A stretch of DNA of 64,000 nucleotides. Source: G963663495 sp963663495. Its GTDB lineage: Bacteria; Bacteroidota; Rhodothermia; Rhodothermales; Bin80. How positions within the stretch are numbered: the stretch's first letter is position 1; each line of letters begins with the position of its first letter. The DNA lies in the NCBI GenBank assembly GCA_963663495.1, contig OY760427.1, positions 1,240,001-1,304,000 of the forward strand, written 5' to 3'. The notes beneath the pieces were generated by a model. The model was not told the origin of the DNA. It saw only the letters and a list, made by a program, of their open reading frames with translations, and made no database searches. Both the position numbers and the translations under genes were made by a program. Of this stretch, positions 18,123 to 26,995 are shown in pieces.

Positions 18123-19715
18123 TTAAGGCTTGCATAATTCGTGGGAGTCCAGACGCAATGGCGTCATCCGAGGCGAGGAATTAGAAGCAGTGACTTTGCT
18201 GTAGTTGGCAGCAAAGAGGTGCTCCAGCTTGCGTGAGGCTTCGTAATAGGTATCTGATCTTCTCCAATGCCGCTCTGGAAACAGGCTCTCCGCAGGAATG
18301 CCAGGGCATGACTCCGGGACTTCAAAACCAAAAACGGGGTGAGGATGATTCCGCACATGCCGTAGCGCGTCGTCGTGGATTGCATCAATGATGGCACGAG
18401 TGTGGCTAAGAGGCACGCGCGTCCCCGTGACAGTTAGGCCCGTATTGATAAGCCATACCTGCGAGCCGTGCCGAAGGATCTTCTCGCCTAGCAACTTTGC
18501 ATAAATTTCTGGCGGAAATGCCAGAAACGCGGCCCCGAAGCAGGCCGAAAAAGTGGCTTGCGGCTCTGCGATACCCATCTCCGTACCCGCGACTTTGGCA
18601 GTATAACCACATAAGAAATGGTACATGGCCTGCTGGACCGTGAGCCGCGCCACGAGGGGCAGTACACCGAAGGCGTCATACGTCAGAAAAACAATATTCG
18701 AAGGATGTGTGCCCGTGCACGGGATCTTGGCACGGTTGACATGCTCAATCGGATAACTCGCGCGCGTATTTTCCGTAATACTTATATCGTTGTAGTCAAC
18801 CGCGTGTGTTTCCGGGTCGCAGACCACGTTTTCCAGTACCGCTCCGAACCGGATAGCGTCGTAGATCTCAGGTTCTTGTTGTGCCGACAGATGGACAGCC
18901 TTCGCGTAGCAGCCGCCTTCAATGTTGAAAATGCCGTGGTTGCTCCAGCAGTGCTCGTCGTCGCCGATAAGTCTGCGAGTGGGATCTGCCGAAAGTGTGG
19001 TCTTGCCCGTACCCGATAATCCGAAGAACAGCGACACATCCCCTTGGGGGCCCTCATTGGCGGCGCAGTGCATGGAAAGGACCTTCTGCCGGGGCATTAA
19101 ATAGTGCATAATGGTGAAGACGCCCTTCTTCATCTCACCCGCATACTCTGTCCCTAATATGACCATCTCCTTGTGTTCAAAGGAGATGTCAATGCTGGTC
19201 TTGCTGGACATGAAGGTCGTATGCCGATTCGCCGGAAATCGGCCGGCATTGTACACGACATAGTCGGGGGCGCCGAACGAAGCGAGTTCTTCAGGCGTGG
19301 GGCGCACCAGCATGTTATGCATGAAGAGAGCATGGTAAGCCCGTTCGCAGATTACCCGAACCTTAACGCGATAACGGGAATCCCATCCGGCGAACCCATC
19401 CACTACATACAGGCGTTTTCGCGTGTTAAGGTAGTCCCGCGCCCGCTCGCGGTTGATGACGAACGTGTGCTCGTCAATGGGCATATTAATCTCGCCCCAC
19501 CAGATCTCGTCCTCGCTCGCCGGGTCCCGCACTATACGTTTATCGCGTGGACTTCGGCCGGTCTTTTCTCCAGAGGATATAGCAAGCGCACCGGAGTCGG
19601 CAATCGCTGCCGACAAGTCACTGCGGACAGCTTCCTCGTACAGCAGAGCCGGCACCTCGTTGCGGCGGATGTTGCCCACACTGATTCCGTGATCATGAAG
19701 CAGGATAGCTGACAT
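18123..19715 (-). CDS. pckA: Phosphoenolpyruvate carboxykinase (ATP)
   Basis: Converts oxaloacetate plus ATP to PEP, CO2 and ADP, the entry step of gluconeogenesis. 530 residues from ATG 19715, which has GGAGG six bases upstream; a TTG two codons earlier is too close to that site. Seen: kinase-1a P-loop GLSGTGKTTLSADP, the metal-binding GDDEHCWSNHGIFNIEGGCY, TRASYPIEHV, FLTYDAFGVLPLVARLT and FLCGYTAKVAGTE. The ATP-dependent type, not the GTP type, is indicated by GLSGTGKTTLS. It precedes no obvious partner; the acyl-CoA synthetase upstream on the same strand is 53 bp away. Confidence 0.97.
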   Translation of the reverse strand: MSAILLHDHGISVGNIRRNEVPALLYEEAVRSDLSAAIADSGALAISSGEKTGRSPRDKRIVRDPASEDEIWWGEINMPIDEHTFVINRERARDYLNTRKRLYVVDGFAGWDSRYRVKVRVICERAYHALFMHNMLVRPTPEELASFGAPDYVVYNAGRFPANRHTTFMSSKTSIDISFEHKEMVILGTEYAGEMKKGVFTIMHYLMPRQKVLSMHCAANEGPQGDVSLFFGLSGTGKTTLSADPTRRLIGDDEHCWSNHGIFNIEGGCYAKAVHLSAQQEPEIYDAIRFGAVLENVVCDPETHAVDYNDISITENTRASYPIEHVNRAKIPCTGTHPSNIVFLTYDAFGVLPLVARLTVQQAMYHFLCGYTAKVAGTEMGIAEPQATFSACFGAAFLAFPPEIYAKLLGEKILRHGSQVWLINTGLTVTGTRVPLSHTRAIIDAIHDDALRHVRNHPHPVFGFEVPESCPGIPAESLFPERHWRRSDTYYEASRKLEHLFAANYSKVTASNSSPRMTPLRLDSHELCKP

Positions 19716-19768
19716 GGCCAACCTCCGTTATAGCATGTGCGGGCTGCACGAGCGGGCGTTACCCGACT

Positions 19769-21508
19769 CTATTCGTACAGCGCATTGATCACATCGGCAT
19801 ACTTCTCGCGAACAATGCGACGCTTGATCTTCATGGTGGGCGTTAGCTCGCCCGTAGCAATGGTGAAAGGAGCATCTAGGATATGGAATTTCTTTACCTG
19901 CTCCCACACCGGTAACCCCTTGTTGACGTTCCAGACAATTTTTTCCACAAGCGTATGGATCGCCTCATCGCCGGCCCCTTCACCCAACTTGTTCTTGACT
20001 GCCTGCGTGTCGGGAACGATAAGCGCTCCACAGAACTTGCGTTCACTGCCTATCACGACCGCCTGCTCTATCAACGGGCTCTCACATAGGGCGATTTCGA
20101 TAGGAGTAGGAGCGATATACTTGCCCGTGGAGAGTTTGAAGAGCTGCTTTTTCCTGTCGGTTATGTAGATATGGCCATCCTTGATATGACCGATGTCACC
20201 GGTATGGAACCATCCGTCATCGCCCATCACTTCAGATGTTTCTTCGGGCTTCCCGTAGTAGCCAGCCATAATGTTGGGTCCACGGGCGAGAATCTCATCG
20301 TCTTCGGCAATACGGACCTTTATGCCATCCAAGGGTGGTCCCGCGGACCCTGGCCGCAGATCCCCTCGTCCGCCTAGCGAAATCACCGGTGATGTCTCCG
20401 TGAGTCCATACCCTTGTCCGCAGTGAATGCCGACAGCATTAAAGAAGCTCATTGTGTGCGGAGCAAGCGCTGCGCCGCCCGAGGTAATGGCCTCCAAGCT
20501 CCCCCCAAAGACGCGCATTCGAAGCTTGGAAAACACCAGTCGGTCCGCCAAATGGTGCCCCACTGACTTGGACTTTCTAGTGACATCATAGCTATTAGCG
20601 ATTGACAAGGCCCACCGCAGAAGATTGCCACCAAGGCCTGTTGTGTTGGCCCCGCGTGCTTCAACTGCAGCATGAATCTTCTCCATCAGACGAGGCACGG
20701 AAGTCATGTGCTTGGGACGAACCGTCTTAATATCTTCCGCAAGCTCAAGGTGATTCTCTACAAAGTAGATGGAACAGCCCATGTACAGGTACATGAAACT
20801 GGCCATGCGCTCAAGCGAATGGGATAAGGGGAGGTATGACAACATTCGGCCTGGAGGATCGAACGGCATGCGCTTTGCCGTACTCAAAATGTTGGAGGCG
20901 ATGTTGGAGTGCGTGAGCATCACACCTTTAGGTTCGCCGGTCGTCCCGGAAGTATAGGCTAGTGTAGCAAGATCGTCGGGAGAGATTCGCTTCGTCAGGT
21001 CTTCAACGAGTTCCGGATGTGATGCTAAGCGTGCACGCCCGGAGGCTTGAACATCCTGAAGTGTGGGCATCCCTTCGCCATACGAGCCAAGAATGCCTAT
21101 CCTAGCTATGACGGATTCCGCAGCCTTTACATCGGTCCGTACACCGTGATAGAGGTCTTGAGTTGATACGATATATACGCGCGCGCCAGCGTTGTTCAGA
21201 ATGTAAGAGACCTGGTCAGGAGGTTGCGTGGTGTAGATGGGAACGGTCACTGCCCCTATCCGAAGGATCGCGTGGTCGGCCACCAGCCATTCTGTGCTGT
21301 TCTCTGCATGCAGTGCCACGCGGTCACCATGGCGAACCCCTAGTTCGTAGAGGCCGGCAGCAAAGCTGTTTATCTGTTCTCTGAACGACACAGCCTTGGT
21401 ATCTATCCAGGTACCAGCGCGCTTGACGCTAATTGTGAAGTCGTCCTGCGCCGCCATTCCACGGTCAATCAGTTCGCAGATCGTAGGATATAAGTGTGTG
21501 TCTGTCAT
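19769..21508 (-). CDS. Long-chain acyl-CoA synthetase (AMP-forming, FadD15-like)
   Basis: Activates fatty acids to acyl-CoA through an acyl-adenylate. 579 residues from ATG 21508 (MTDTHLYPTICELID); the frame extends 49 codons further upstream, but that part is Cys/Trp-rich and unlike the family. Seen: ATP-binding YTSGTTGEPKGVMLTHSN near residues 182-199, acyl-site GYGLTETSPVISLGG, the hinge WFHTGDIGHIKDGHIYITDR and KLSTGKYIAPTPIE with its adenylation Lys. Members of this 600-residue group act on long-chain fatty acids; chain preference cannot be read here. Its start is 114 bp from the divergent coxE. Confidence 0.93.
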   Translation of the reverse strand: MTDTHLYPTICELIDRGMAAQDDFTISVKRAGTWIDTKAVSFREQINSFAAGLYELGVRHGDRVALHAENSTEWLVADHAILRIGAVTVPIYTTQPPDQVSYILNNAGARVYIVSTQDLYHGVRTDVKAAESVIARIGILGSYGEGMPTLQDVQASGRARLASHPELVEDLTKRISPDDLATLAYTSGTTGEPKGVMLTHSNIASNILSTAKRMPFDPPGRMLSYLPLSHSLERMASFMYLYMGCSIYFVENHLELAEDIKTVRPKHMTSVPRLMEKIHAAVEARGANTTGLGGNLLRWALSIANSYDVTRKSKSVGHHLADRLVFSKLRMRVFGGSLEAITSGGAALAPHTMSFFNAVGIHCGQGYGLTETSPVISLGGRGDLRPGSAGPPLDGIKVRIAEDDEILARGPNIMAGYYGKPEETSEVMGDDGWFHTGDIGHIKDGHIYITDRKKQLFKLSTGKYIAPTPIEIALCESPLIEQAVVIGSERKFCGALIVPDTQAVKNKLGEGAGDEAIHTLVEKIVWNVNKGLPVWEQVKKFHILDAPFTIATGELTPTMKIKRRIVREKYADVINALYE

Positions 21509-21622
21509 GCCTGGTGGAGCCTTTAGCTTTAAGCTGGATACATCAACCCATGATGCGGTACAAGGTACGCAGGAGCAGCACAATATACCCGTGGACATAC
21601 AGTTTGTACCCGAAGCTACACA

Positions 21623-22816
21623 ATGAAGCCACCAGGACACAACATTCCAGATCATGTGGCTGCTTTTGGTCGCACGTTACGCAGGATGGGCTTGCCAGTT
21701 GGGTCTCAGCAGGTCTTGGATGGTGTCATTGCGGTGAGTCTGGTGGATCTGGGGTGTCGGGACGATTTCCGCGAAGCGCTAGCGACAGTATTCGTTGTTT
21801 GCAGGTCGGACAGGGAGGTGTTCGACCTGGCATTTGATGCCTTTTGGTCTTCGCAAACCGAAGGGACAGGTTTTCCCGGACTTCCGACGCCGCCAGCTAC
21901 TAAACTATTAGCGAGGGTTCAACGCGCATTGGGCATGCAGGCAAAGGATGGACAAATGCGGCCTCAGGGTCACCGGCATACGGAAGCGACGCTCACGTAC
22001 AGTACCATTGAGGCACTGCGCGACAAAGATTTTGCTGCAATGACCGAGCCTGAACTCAAAGCTGCCGCCGGCATGCTCCGGCAGTGGGCCTGCGGCGTTG
22101 AATCCATGCAGGTGCGGCGGATGCGGATGGCACGAGGCGGTCGGAAGTTGCACCTCTCCTCCACGCTTCGAAGGAGTTTGCAGCAGGGTGCTGAGGTGTT
22201 TACATTCGGGACGCAGGAACGCAAGATTCGTCCGCGCCCAATGGTAGTGTTGTGCGATATCAGTGGTTCGATGGATCGCTATTGCCGCATGCTCCTGCAC
22301 TTTATGCACACCATTACTCAAGGATTTCAGCGTGTTGAAGGGTTTGCATTCGGAACGAGGCTCACACGTATCACGCGCTGCCTGCGAGAAAGAGATGCAG
22401 ACGCGGCGGTAGGTTGTATCGCACGGGAGGTTCAGGACTGGGGTGGGGGCACGCGCACGGGCGACGCACTTCGCGAGTTTAATGTTGTGTGGTTGCGACG
22501 TGTGCTCCGCAGCAGTGGCATTGTCATGATTATCAGTGATGGAATTGACCGCGGCGATCCTGTAAAGCTGGGCGTGGAGATGGCCCGCCTGCGGCGCAGT
22601 TGCCACCGACTGATCTGGTTAAGTCCGCTGCTCGGGTACTCTGAGTACCAGCCTCTTACGCGGGGTATGCGTGCCGCGCTTCCTCATGTGAGCGACTTTC
22701 TGCCGGTGCACAGCCTTAACGCACTGGCTGATCTCAGCGTCGCGCTACGCGGTTTGGGGCGCTTACGTGTGCCGCAACACTCACGGATGTTTGGCGTACC
22801 AACCGCAACCGATTGA
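21623..22816 (+). CDS. coxE: CoxE-like VWA domain protein
   Basis: Partner of CoxD in maturing CO-dehydrogenase-like molybdenum hydroxylases. 397 residues. Seen: N-terminal helical segment (GRTLRRMGLPVGSQQVLDG), an RMRMARGGRK basic stretch before the VWA domain, the MIDAS motif VVLCDISGSMDRYCRMLLHF near residues 204-223, the second MIDAS Thr in WGGGTRTGDALREF, and MIISDGIDRGD. It lies directly upstream of moaC, tying it to molybdopterin enzymes. In most genomes coxE follows coxD directly; here coxD is 11.6 kb upstream. Confidence 0.9.
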   Translation: MKPPGHNIPDHVAAFGRTLRRMGLPVGSQQVLDGVIAVSLVDLGCRDDFREALATVFVVCRSDREVFDLAFDAFWSSQTEGTGFPGLPTPPATKLLARVQRALGMQAKDGQMRPQGHRHTEATLTYSTIEALRDKDFAAMTEPELKAAAGMLRQWACGVESMQVRRMRMARGGRKLHLSSTLRRSLQQGAEVFTFGTQERKIRPRPMVVLCDISGSMDRYCRMLLHFMHTITQGFQRVEGFAFGTRLTRITRCLRERDADAAVGCIAREVQDWGGGTRTGDALREFNVVWLRRVLRSSGIVMIISDGIDRGDPVKLGVEMARLRRSCHRLIWLSPLLGYSEYQPLTRGMRAALPHVSDFLPVHSLNALADLSVALRGLGRLRVPQHSRMFGVPTATD

Positions 22817-22823
22817 TGACAAG

Positions 22824-23291
22824 ATGTTTAGCCATGTCCGGCCGAAAGGCGGAGTGCGAATGGTGGATGTGTCGGCCAAGGCGCGAACGCATCGTGTAGC
22901 TGTTGCATCTGGTCGTGTCCTATTGGGTGAGACGGCGTATGGCGCGCTTGCAGAGGGGGATGTTATCAAAGGTGATGTGCTGACGATTGCGCAGGTTGCG
23001 GGCATCGCAGCAGCAAAACAGACTGCTACCCTTATACCATTATGTCACAACGTTTCCATTGCGGCGCTGGATGTGGAACTTTCGCTGGTCCAAGTGGACT
23101 GGGCTGTACATATCCGTGCAACAGCAGTGGCGCAAGAGGCAACGGGCGTAGAGATGGAGGCCCTGGTTGCGGTATCCGTATCAGCTCTTGCCATCTATGA
23201 CATGTGTAAATCTGTCAGCAAGGCGATCCGCATCACGGACGTAATGTTGCTCCATAAATCCGGGGGCAAAAGTGGCGCCTACCACGTTTGA
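22824..23291 (+). CDS. moaC: Cyclic pyranopterin monophosphate synthase MoaC
   Basis: Second enzyme of molybdenum cofactor synthesis, acting after MoaA to form cyclic pyranopterin monophosphate. 155 residues from ATG 22824, seven bases after coxE; an ATG overlapping the coxE stop is in another frame. Seen: RMVDVSAKARTHRVAVASGR, KGDVLTIAQVAGIAAAKQT, LIPLCHNVSI, GVEMEALVAVSVSALAIYDM and HKSGGKSGAYHV. MoaC normally reads LCHPL; here it is LCHNV, while the KGD, Met-Glu-Ala and KSGGKSG residues remain. No moaA, moaB or mog gene is in the window. Confidence 0.94.
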   Translation: MFSHVRPKGGVRMVDVSAKARTHRVAVASGRVLLGETAYGALAEGDVIKGDVLTIAQVAGIAAAKQTATLIPLCHNVSIAALDVELSLVQVDWAVHIRATAVAQEATGVEMEALVAVSVSALAIYDMCKSVSKAIRITDVMLLHKSGGKSGAYHV

Positions 23292-23319
23292 TTCCACTTT
23301 CCAATAAACCCTTCCTATT

Positions 23320-24315
23320 GTGAATGATTCTGATCTATTAGGCTTATCAAGTGTTCTGTTCATCGTATTGGTAGTACTGGCATTCCTGATGCTCTTGTAC
23401 TTCGTGCCGATACGATTGTGGATTACAGCCATATTCTCCGGTGTTAAGTTGAAACTGTTCAGGGATTTGGTGGGGATGCGTCTCCGGCGCGTGCAGCCAG
23501 ATCGGATAGTTAAGCCATTAATCACGGCGCACAAGGCGGGTATTGGGGTGCAGACTCCTGAGCTGGAGGCGCATTTTTTGGCAGGTGGCAATGTGCAGCA
23601 GGTGGTAAATGCATTGATCTCTGCAGATAAGGCTGATATTGATCTTCCTTTCGAACGCGCGACCGCGATTGACTTGGCGGGCCGAGATGTGTTTGAGGCC
23701 GTCCAGGTATCGGTTAATCCCAAGGTAATTGAGACTCCGCCCATATCGGCTATTGCTAAGGATGGGATTCAATTGAGGGCGATTGCGCGCGTTACGGTGC
23801 GTGCGAATATAGAGCGCCTGGTTGGGGGTGCTGGTGAAGAGACGATTATCGCACGTGTTGGCGAGGGGATCGTATCTACAATCGGATCTGCAACTTCTCA
23901 TGCGGCGGTGCTCGAGAATCCTGACATCATTTCTAAGACTGTGTTGGCTAAGGGGCTTGACTCCGGCACTGCATTCGAAATCCTCTCCATTGATATTGCG
24001 GATGTGGACGTAGGGGAGAACATCGGAGCCAAGCTGCAGACGGACCAGGCGGAAGCTGACTTGCAGGTGGCGCGTGCAAAGGCTGAAGAGCGGCGGGCTG
24101 CCGCGGTTGCGCGGGAGCAGGAGATGCAGGCTGCTGTGCAGGAGCAGCGTGCACGCGTGGTTGAGGCCGAGGCCCTTGTGCCAACGGCCATTGCTGAGGC
24201 GTTCCGTAGCGGACAGCTCGGAGTTATGGATTACTATAACATCCGCAACATCCAAGCAGATACCCAGATGCGGACATCTATCGGTAGCGCTGAGGAGGAC
24301 ATTGGTGAGGAATGA
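23320..24315 (+). CDS. floA: Flotillin-like protein FloA
   Basis: Scaffold of bacterial functional membrane microdomains. 331 residues. The GTG at 23320 is taken because the hydrophobic helix follows directly and no ATG suits. Seen: N-terminal membrane segment VLFIVLVVLAFLMLLYFVPI, the SPFH-like core with PELEAHFLAGGNVQQVVNAL and IARVTVRANIERLVGG, then the Glu/Ala-rich coiled coil ARAKAEERRAAAVAREQEMQ and EALVPTAIAEAFRSGQLGVM. Its stop overlaps the next gene by four bases. FloA genes often accompany NfeD, which is absent here. Confidence 0.93.
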   Translation: MNDSDLLGLSSVLFIVLVVLAFLMLLYFVPIRLWITAIFSGVKLKLFRDLVGMRLRRVQPDRIVKPLITAHKAGIGVQTPELEAHFLAGGNVQQVVNALISADKADIDLPFERATAIDLAGRDVFEAVQVSVNPKVIETPPISAIAKDGIQLRAIARVTVRANIERLVGGAGEETIIARVGEGIVSTIGSATSHAAVLENPDIISKTVLAKGLDSGTAFEILSIDIADVDVGENIGAKLQTDQAEADLQVARAKAEERRAAAVAREQEMQAAVQEQRARVVEAEALVPTAIAEAFRSGQLGVMDYYNIRNIQADTQMRTSIGSAEEDIGEE

Positions 24316-24860
24316 GTCTGGACCGGGAAGAATTCCTGGTAAACGAGTGTATCGTCTTTGCAGTTATCGGGACGGTTGCGCTAGTCCAGGATTTGCTCGG
24401 AGCAGCGTCTAGGTATGTGAAGGGGATGGATCCAGAGGCCGCGGCGGAAGAAACGCTGTGTCTAGCGGCGCAATTGACGCTGTGTGCTGCCGTGGAGGGT
24501 GGTGCCGATGCGGTACGAATGAAGCGGGTAATGAGGGGTATCCCGGTGATGTACCTTGACTACGCCTTGGGTGCGGCTGCTGCAAAGCAGATGGATGCTG
24601 CACTGCTGGATGAACGTCCGGCAATTCTCTCAAGGATCAGTCGCAGCCAGACATTTTACGCGAAGCAAATGCCGGAAAACCGGAATCTAGGTGAGCGGCA
24701 TCTCCGAGAGAAGCTTGAGCTTTGGATGGGGCGGATCAGTCCACCTGAGCTACCCGACAAACCGATTGAAAGGGTCCAGTGCATGGGGGTGGGCGAGGTA
24801 GTGCGCACCCATATGCTGCTTATTAAGGCCTTCTGGAAGAGTGCGACCGGTACCCAGTAA
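24312..24860 (+). CDS. Hypothetical protein translationally coupled to floA
   Basis: 182 residues, not recognised. Start ATG overlaps the floA stop (ATGA), so it is almost certainly real and co-expressed. Mostly helical by composition: an N-terminal hydrophobic stretch ECIVFAVIGTVALVQDLLGA, an Ala-rich middle (DPEAAAEETLCLAAQLTLCA) and a basic, polar C-terminal half with LREKLELWMGRISPPELPDK. No signal peptide, clear transmembrane helix or catalytic motif is visible. A role with FloA is inferred only from the overlap. Confidence 0.75.
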   Translation: MSLDREEFLVNECIVFAVIGTVALVQDLLGAASRYVKGMDPEAAAEETLCLAAQLTLCAAVEGGADAVRMKRVMRGIPVMYLDYALGAAAAKQMDAALLDERPAILSRISRSQTFYAKQMPENRNLGERHLREKLELWMGRISPPELPDKPIERVQCMGVGEVVRTHMLLIKAFWKSATGTQ

Positions 24861-25063
24861 TCCGCATCAGTTCGTTTGGCCGGTTTTCGCTTCCGACCGG
24901 TAGGCGCACCTTAACTCAAGCGTGCTTTTGTTTGTTCGCAGCATGCGGTGGGAATAAACCGAGAACGGCTTCTTCGAATGGGAAATTGGCCCGGCGCCTT
25001 AGCACCATACCATGCAAACATGTTAGCGCGCATTTTCGGCAGTATTGCTCATGCTTATTGATG

Positions 25064-26520
25064 GGGAATTATATACGTGAGTGACCAACTGTACACAGTG
25101 AGGCACTAGTATCAATTTCACGGGTCATAGGGGTCGGTAACCCGAACGCCCCTCGCTGTGCAGCAGCCCCAATCCCGGAGGCCAGTATGTTTGCAGCCGC
25201 ATTCAGGTCTGCATGATCCGCATGTCCACAGGACATACACGTGAATTTGCTCTGCGTCTTACGGTTACTCGCTTCTGTGTGCACACACACAGAACACCGC
25301 TGACTGGTATAGGCAGCGGTAACCTTTATCACCTTGCGGCACTTATAGCCCAGCATCTGATCCAGCTGGCCCCAACCTGTTCGCAGTATCCCACGGTTGA
25401 GGCCAGACTTCTGTCTGACGTTTGTGCCAAAGCTCTCCATCGTCCCCTTAGCTGAACGTGTCATCGCTTTGATCTTTAGGTCCTCCAGTATCACCGTTGA
25501 GGAGCATTTGGCAATACTGCGACTTACCTGGTGGTTCGCATTCTTGAGGATGTTAGCACGCTTGCGCTGTATGCGGGCGATTCTATGCTTCCGCCTGTTA
25601 CGACGGTTGGAGCCGTTCTTCTGTCTCGCCAGTCTTCGCTGATGCCGCTTCAACTTGGCATCAAGACCCTTGGTATCCGGTTGTCCGATAATGCTTGTAT
25701 CGCCCTCTGTGGAGACCATAGCAACCTGCCCGCAATTACGGTCAATGCCTACAGCACCGCCGGTATCCTCTATTACAGGTGCCTCCATCTTGTAGCAGAT
25801 GACAGCATACCCTTTGCAGGCGTTCTTCTTTACCGTGGCTTTGACGGGTATACCATCAGGGTACGGGTTGCCTCCCCGCCTGCGGAGCGCCATATATCCC
25901 ACTTTCGGGATATACAGCTTGCCATCCCGAACCCTTACGTTATCCGGGATCGTGAACGAAGGCGTACTACCACGTCTGGAATGGAATCTCGGTCTTCTCT
26001 TACCCTCCGTGAAGAATGCCTTCCATGCATCCGCCTGATATTTCAATGTGTATCTAACGACACCAAAGGAGTATTCAGGTAGCCACTCGACCGTACGGCG
26101 CAGCGCCGTGAACCGCTTCCCCAGCGAGAAGAAGCTTACCGAGGGCGGCTTCTCTCCAGCCTCTTTCGCTTTCCTGTACGCCTCGCTCTGCTCTGCGAGG
26201 ATGGCATTCCACACAAACCTACACGCACCCGCTAATCCAGCAAGTTGCTTGGCGTTACTCCGCTTCCGGGCAACAGCCTGTATGTGATATTGCGGTATGC
26301 ACTAACCGTTTCGGGCACGGCACTGTGGTATATAACTCCCTAATATATGGCACTTATATAGCATGAGTACCCATGTGTTGAGTTAGTTGAAATAATTGCA
26401 GTCTTTTCGTGGAAAGCGGGAACCGATGATGAAAAACTGGCGAAAGCCATCCTGTCTGCACCACCAAAGCACAAAAAGTAACTCCTGCGAAAACGCGTGG
26501 CACTCAGCCATATAACTCCC
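25064..26520 (-). mobile_element. TnpB-carrying TIR element, copy C (complete ends, 8-bp target duplication)
   Basis: 1457 bp, the same length as copies A and E. Ends are GGGAGTTATATGGCTGAGTG (right, read on minus) and GGGAATTATATACGTGAGTG (left), 17 of 22 matching as an inverted repeat. Perfect 8-bp direct repeats TATTGATG flank it at 25056-25063 and 26521-26528. With copy A this gives two independent insertions with the same ends and duplication length, which fixes the element's boundaries. Confidence 0.87.
25069..26318 (-). pseudogene. tnpB copy C, frameshifted near the N-terminus
   Basis: The normal start is changed from ATG to GTG (26316-26318), and one base is missing at about 26262 relative to copies A and E, breaking the frame after about 19 codons. 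From 26214 the frame is open for 381 codons and keeps VGIDRNCGQVAMV, ILEDLKIKAM and ADLNAAANI, so all three RuvC acids survive. One zinc-ribbon neighbour is changed (CSVCVHTEAS), but the Cys pairs remain. The N-terminal loss probably inactivates it, though an internal Met could start a shortened protein. Confidence 0.82.
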
Positions 26521-26528
26521 TATTGATG

Positions 26529-26995
26529 TGGGTGTCCAACCCCAGTGGCCATTCCTTTGCCTCACCAGCTTTCTGCATACGGGCTCAACCCCACTACAAC
26601 CTGAGCGAGCGGTTGTCCAATGAATGGCAGGCACCGCCAAGTGATAGTGCGTGTACATGTGTTCATAACTGGGTATCCGCCCGGTGTGTGGTGTGCCAAG
26701 AACATGCAGTCGCACGGGAGTTCAACTGTGCCATTATAACGGCATGCTGTCATGCTGCCTGATCCAGGCCCATGAACCGCACTTACCATAATAGGAGGCC
26801 GCACACCACGACCGCCTTGCTCTACCCACCTACCCTGCCTGCCATGCAGAATGCGCCGGCTTATCCAGACCGGCCTGCCAACGAAAAGTGATCAGAACTG
26901 AAGCACAATCGAACGTCTACGACGATCTACGGGCGATGGGAAGGGGTTGCCCGGGCGGATACGTTGAATTGGTGTGCCAAAGGCGAAAGGCTACT
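26529..26995. other. Intergenic, no gene seen (467 bp)
   Basis: Between TnpB copy C and the 3' end of the CNNM/CBS gene. Open frames here are short and lack motifs; some run into the mobile element. Nothing recognised. Confidence 0.5.

Noticed and set aside
25069..26318. TnpB plus TnpA (IS605-type) element
   Set aside because: No Y1 or serine transposase gene is present in any copy, and the ends have inverted repeats and target duplications.
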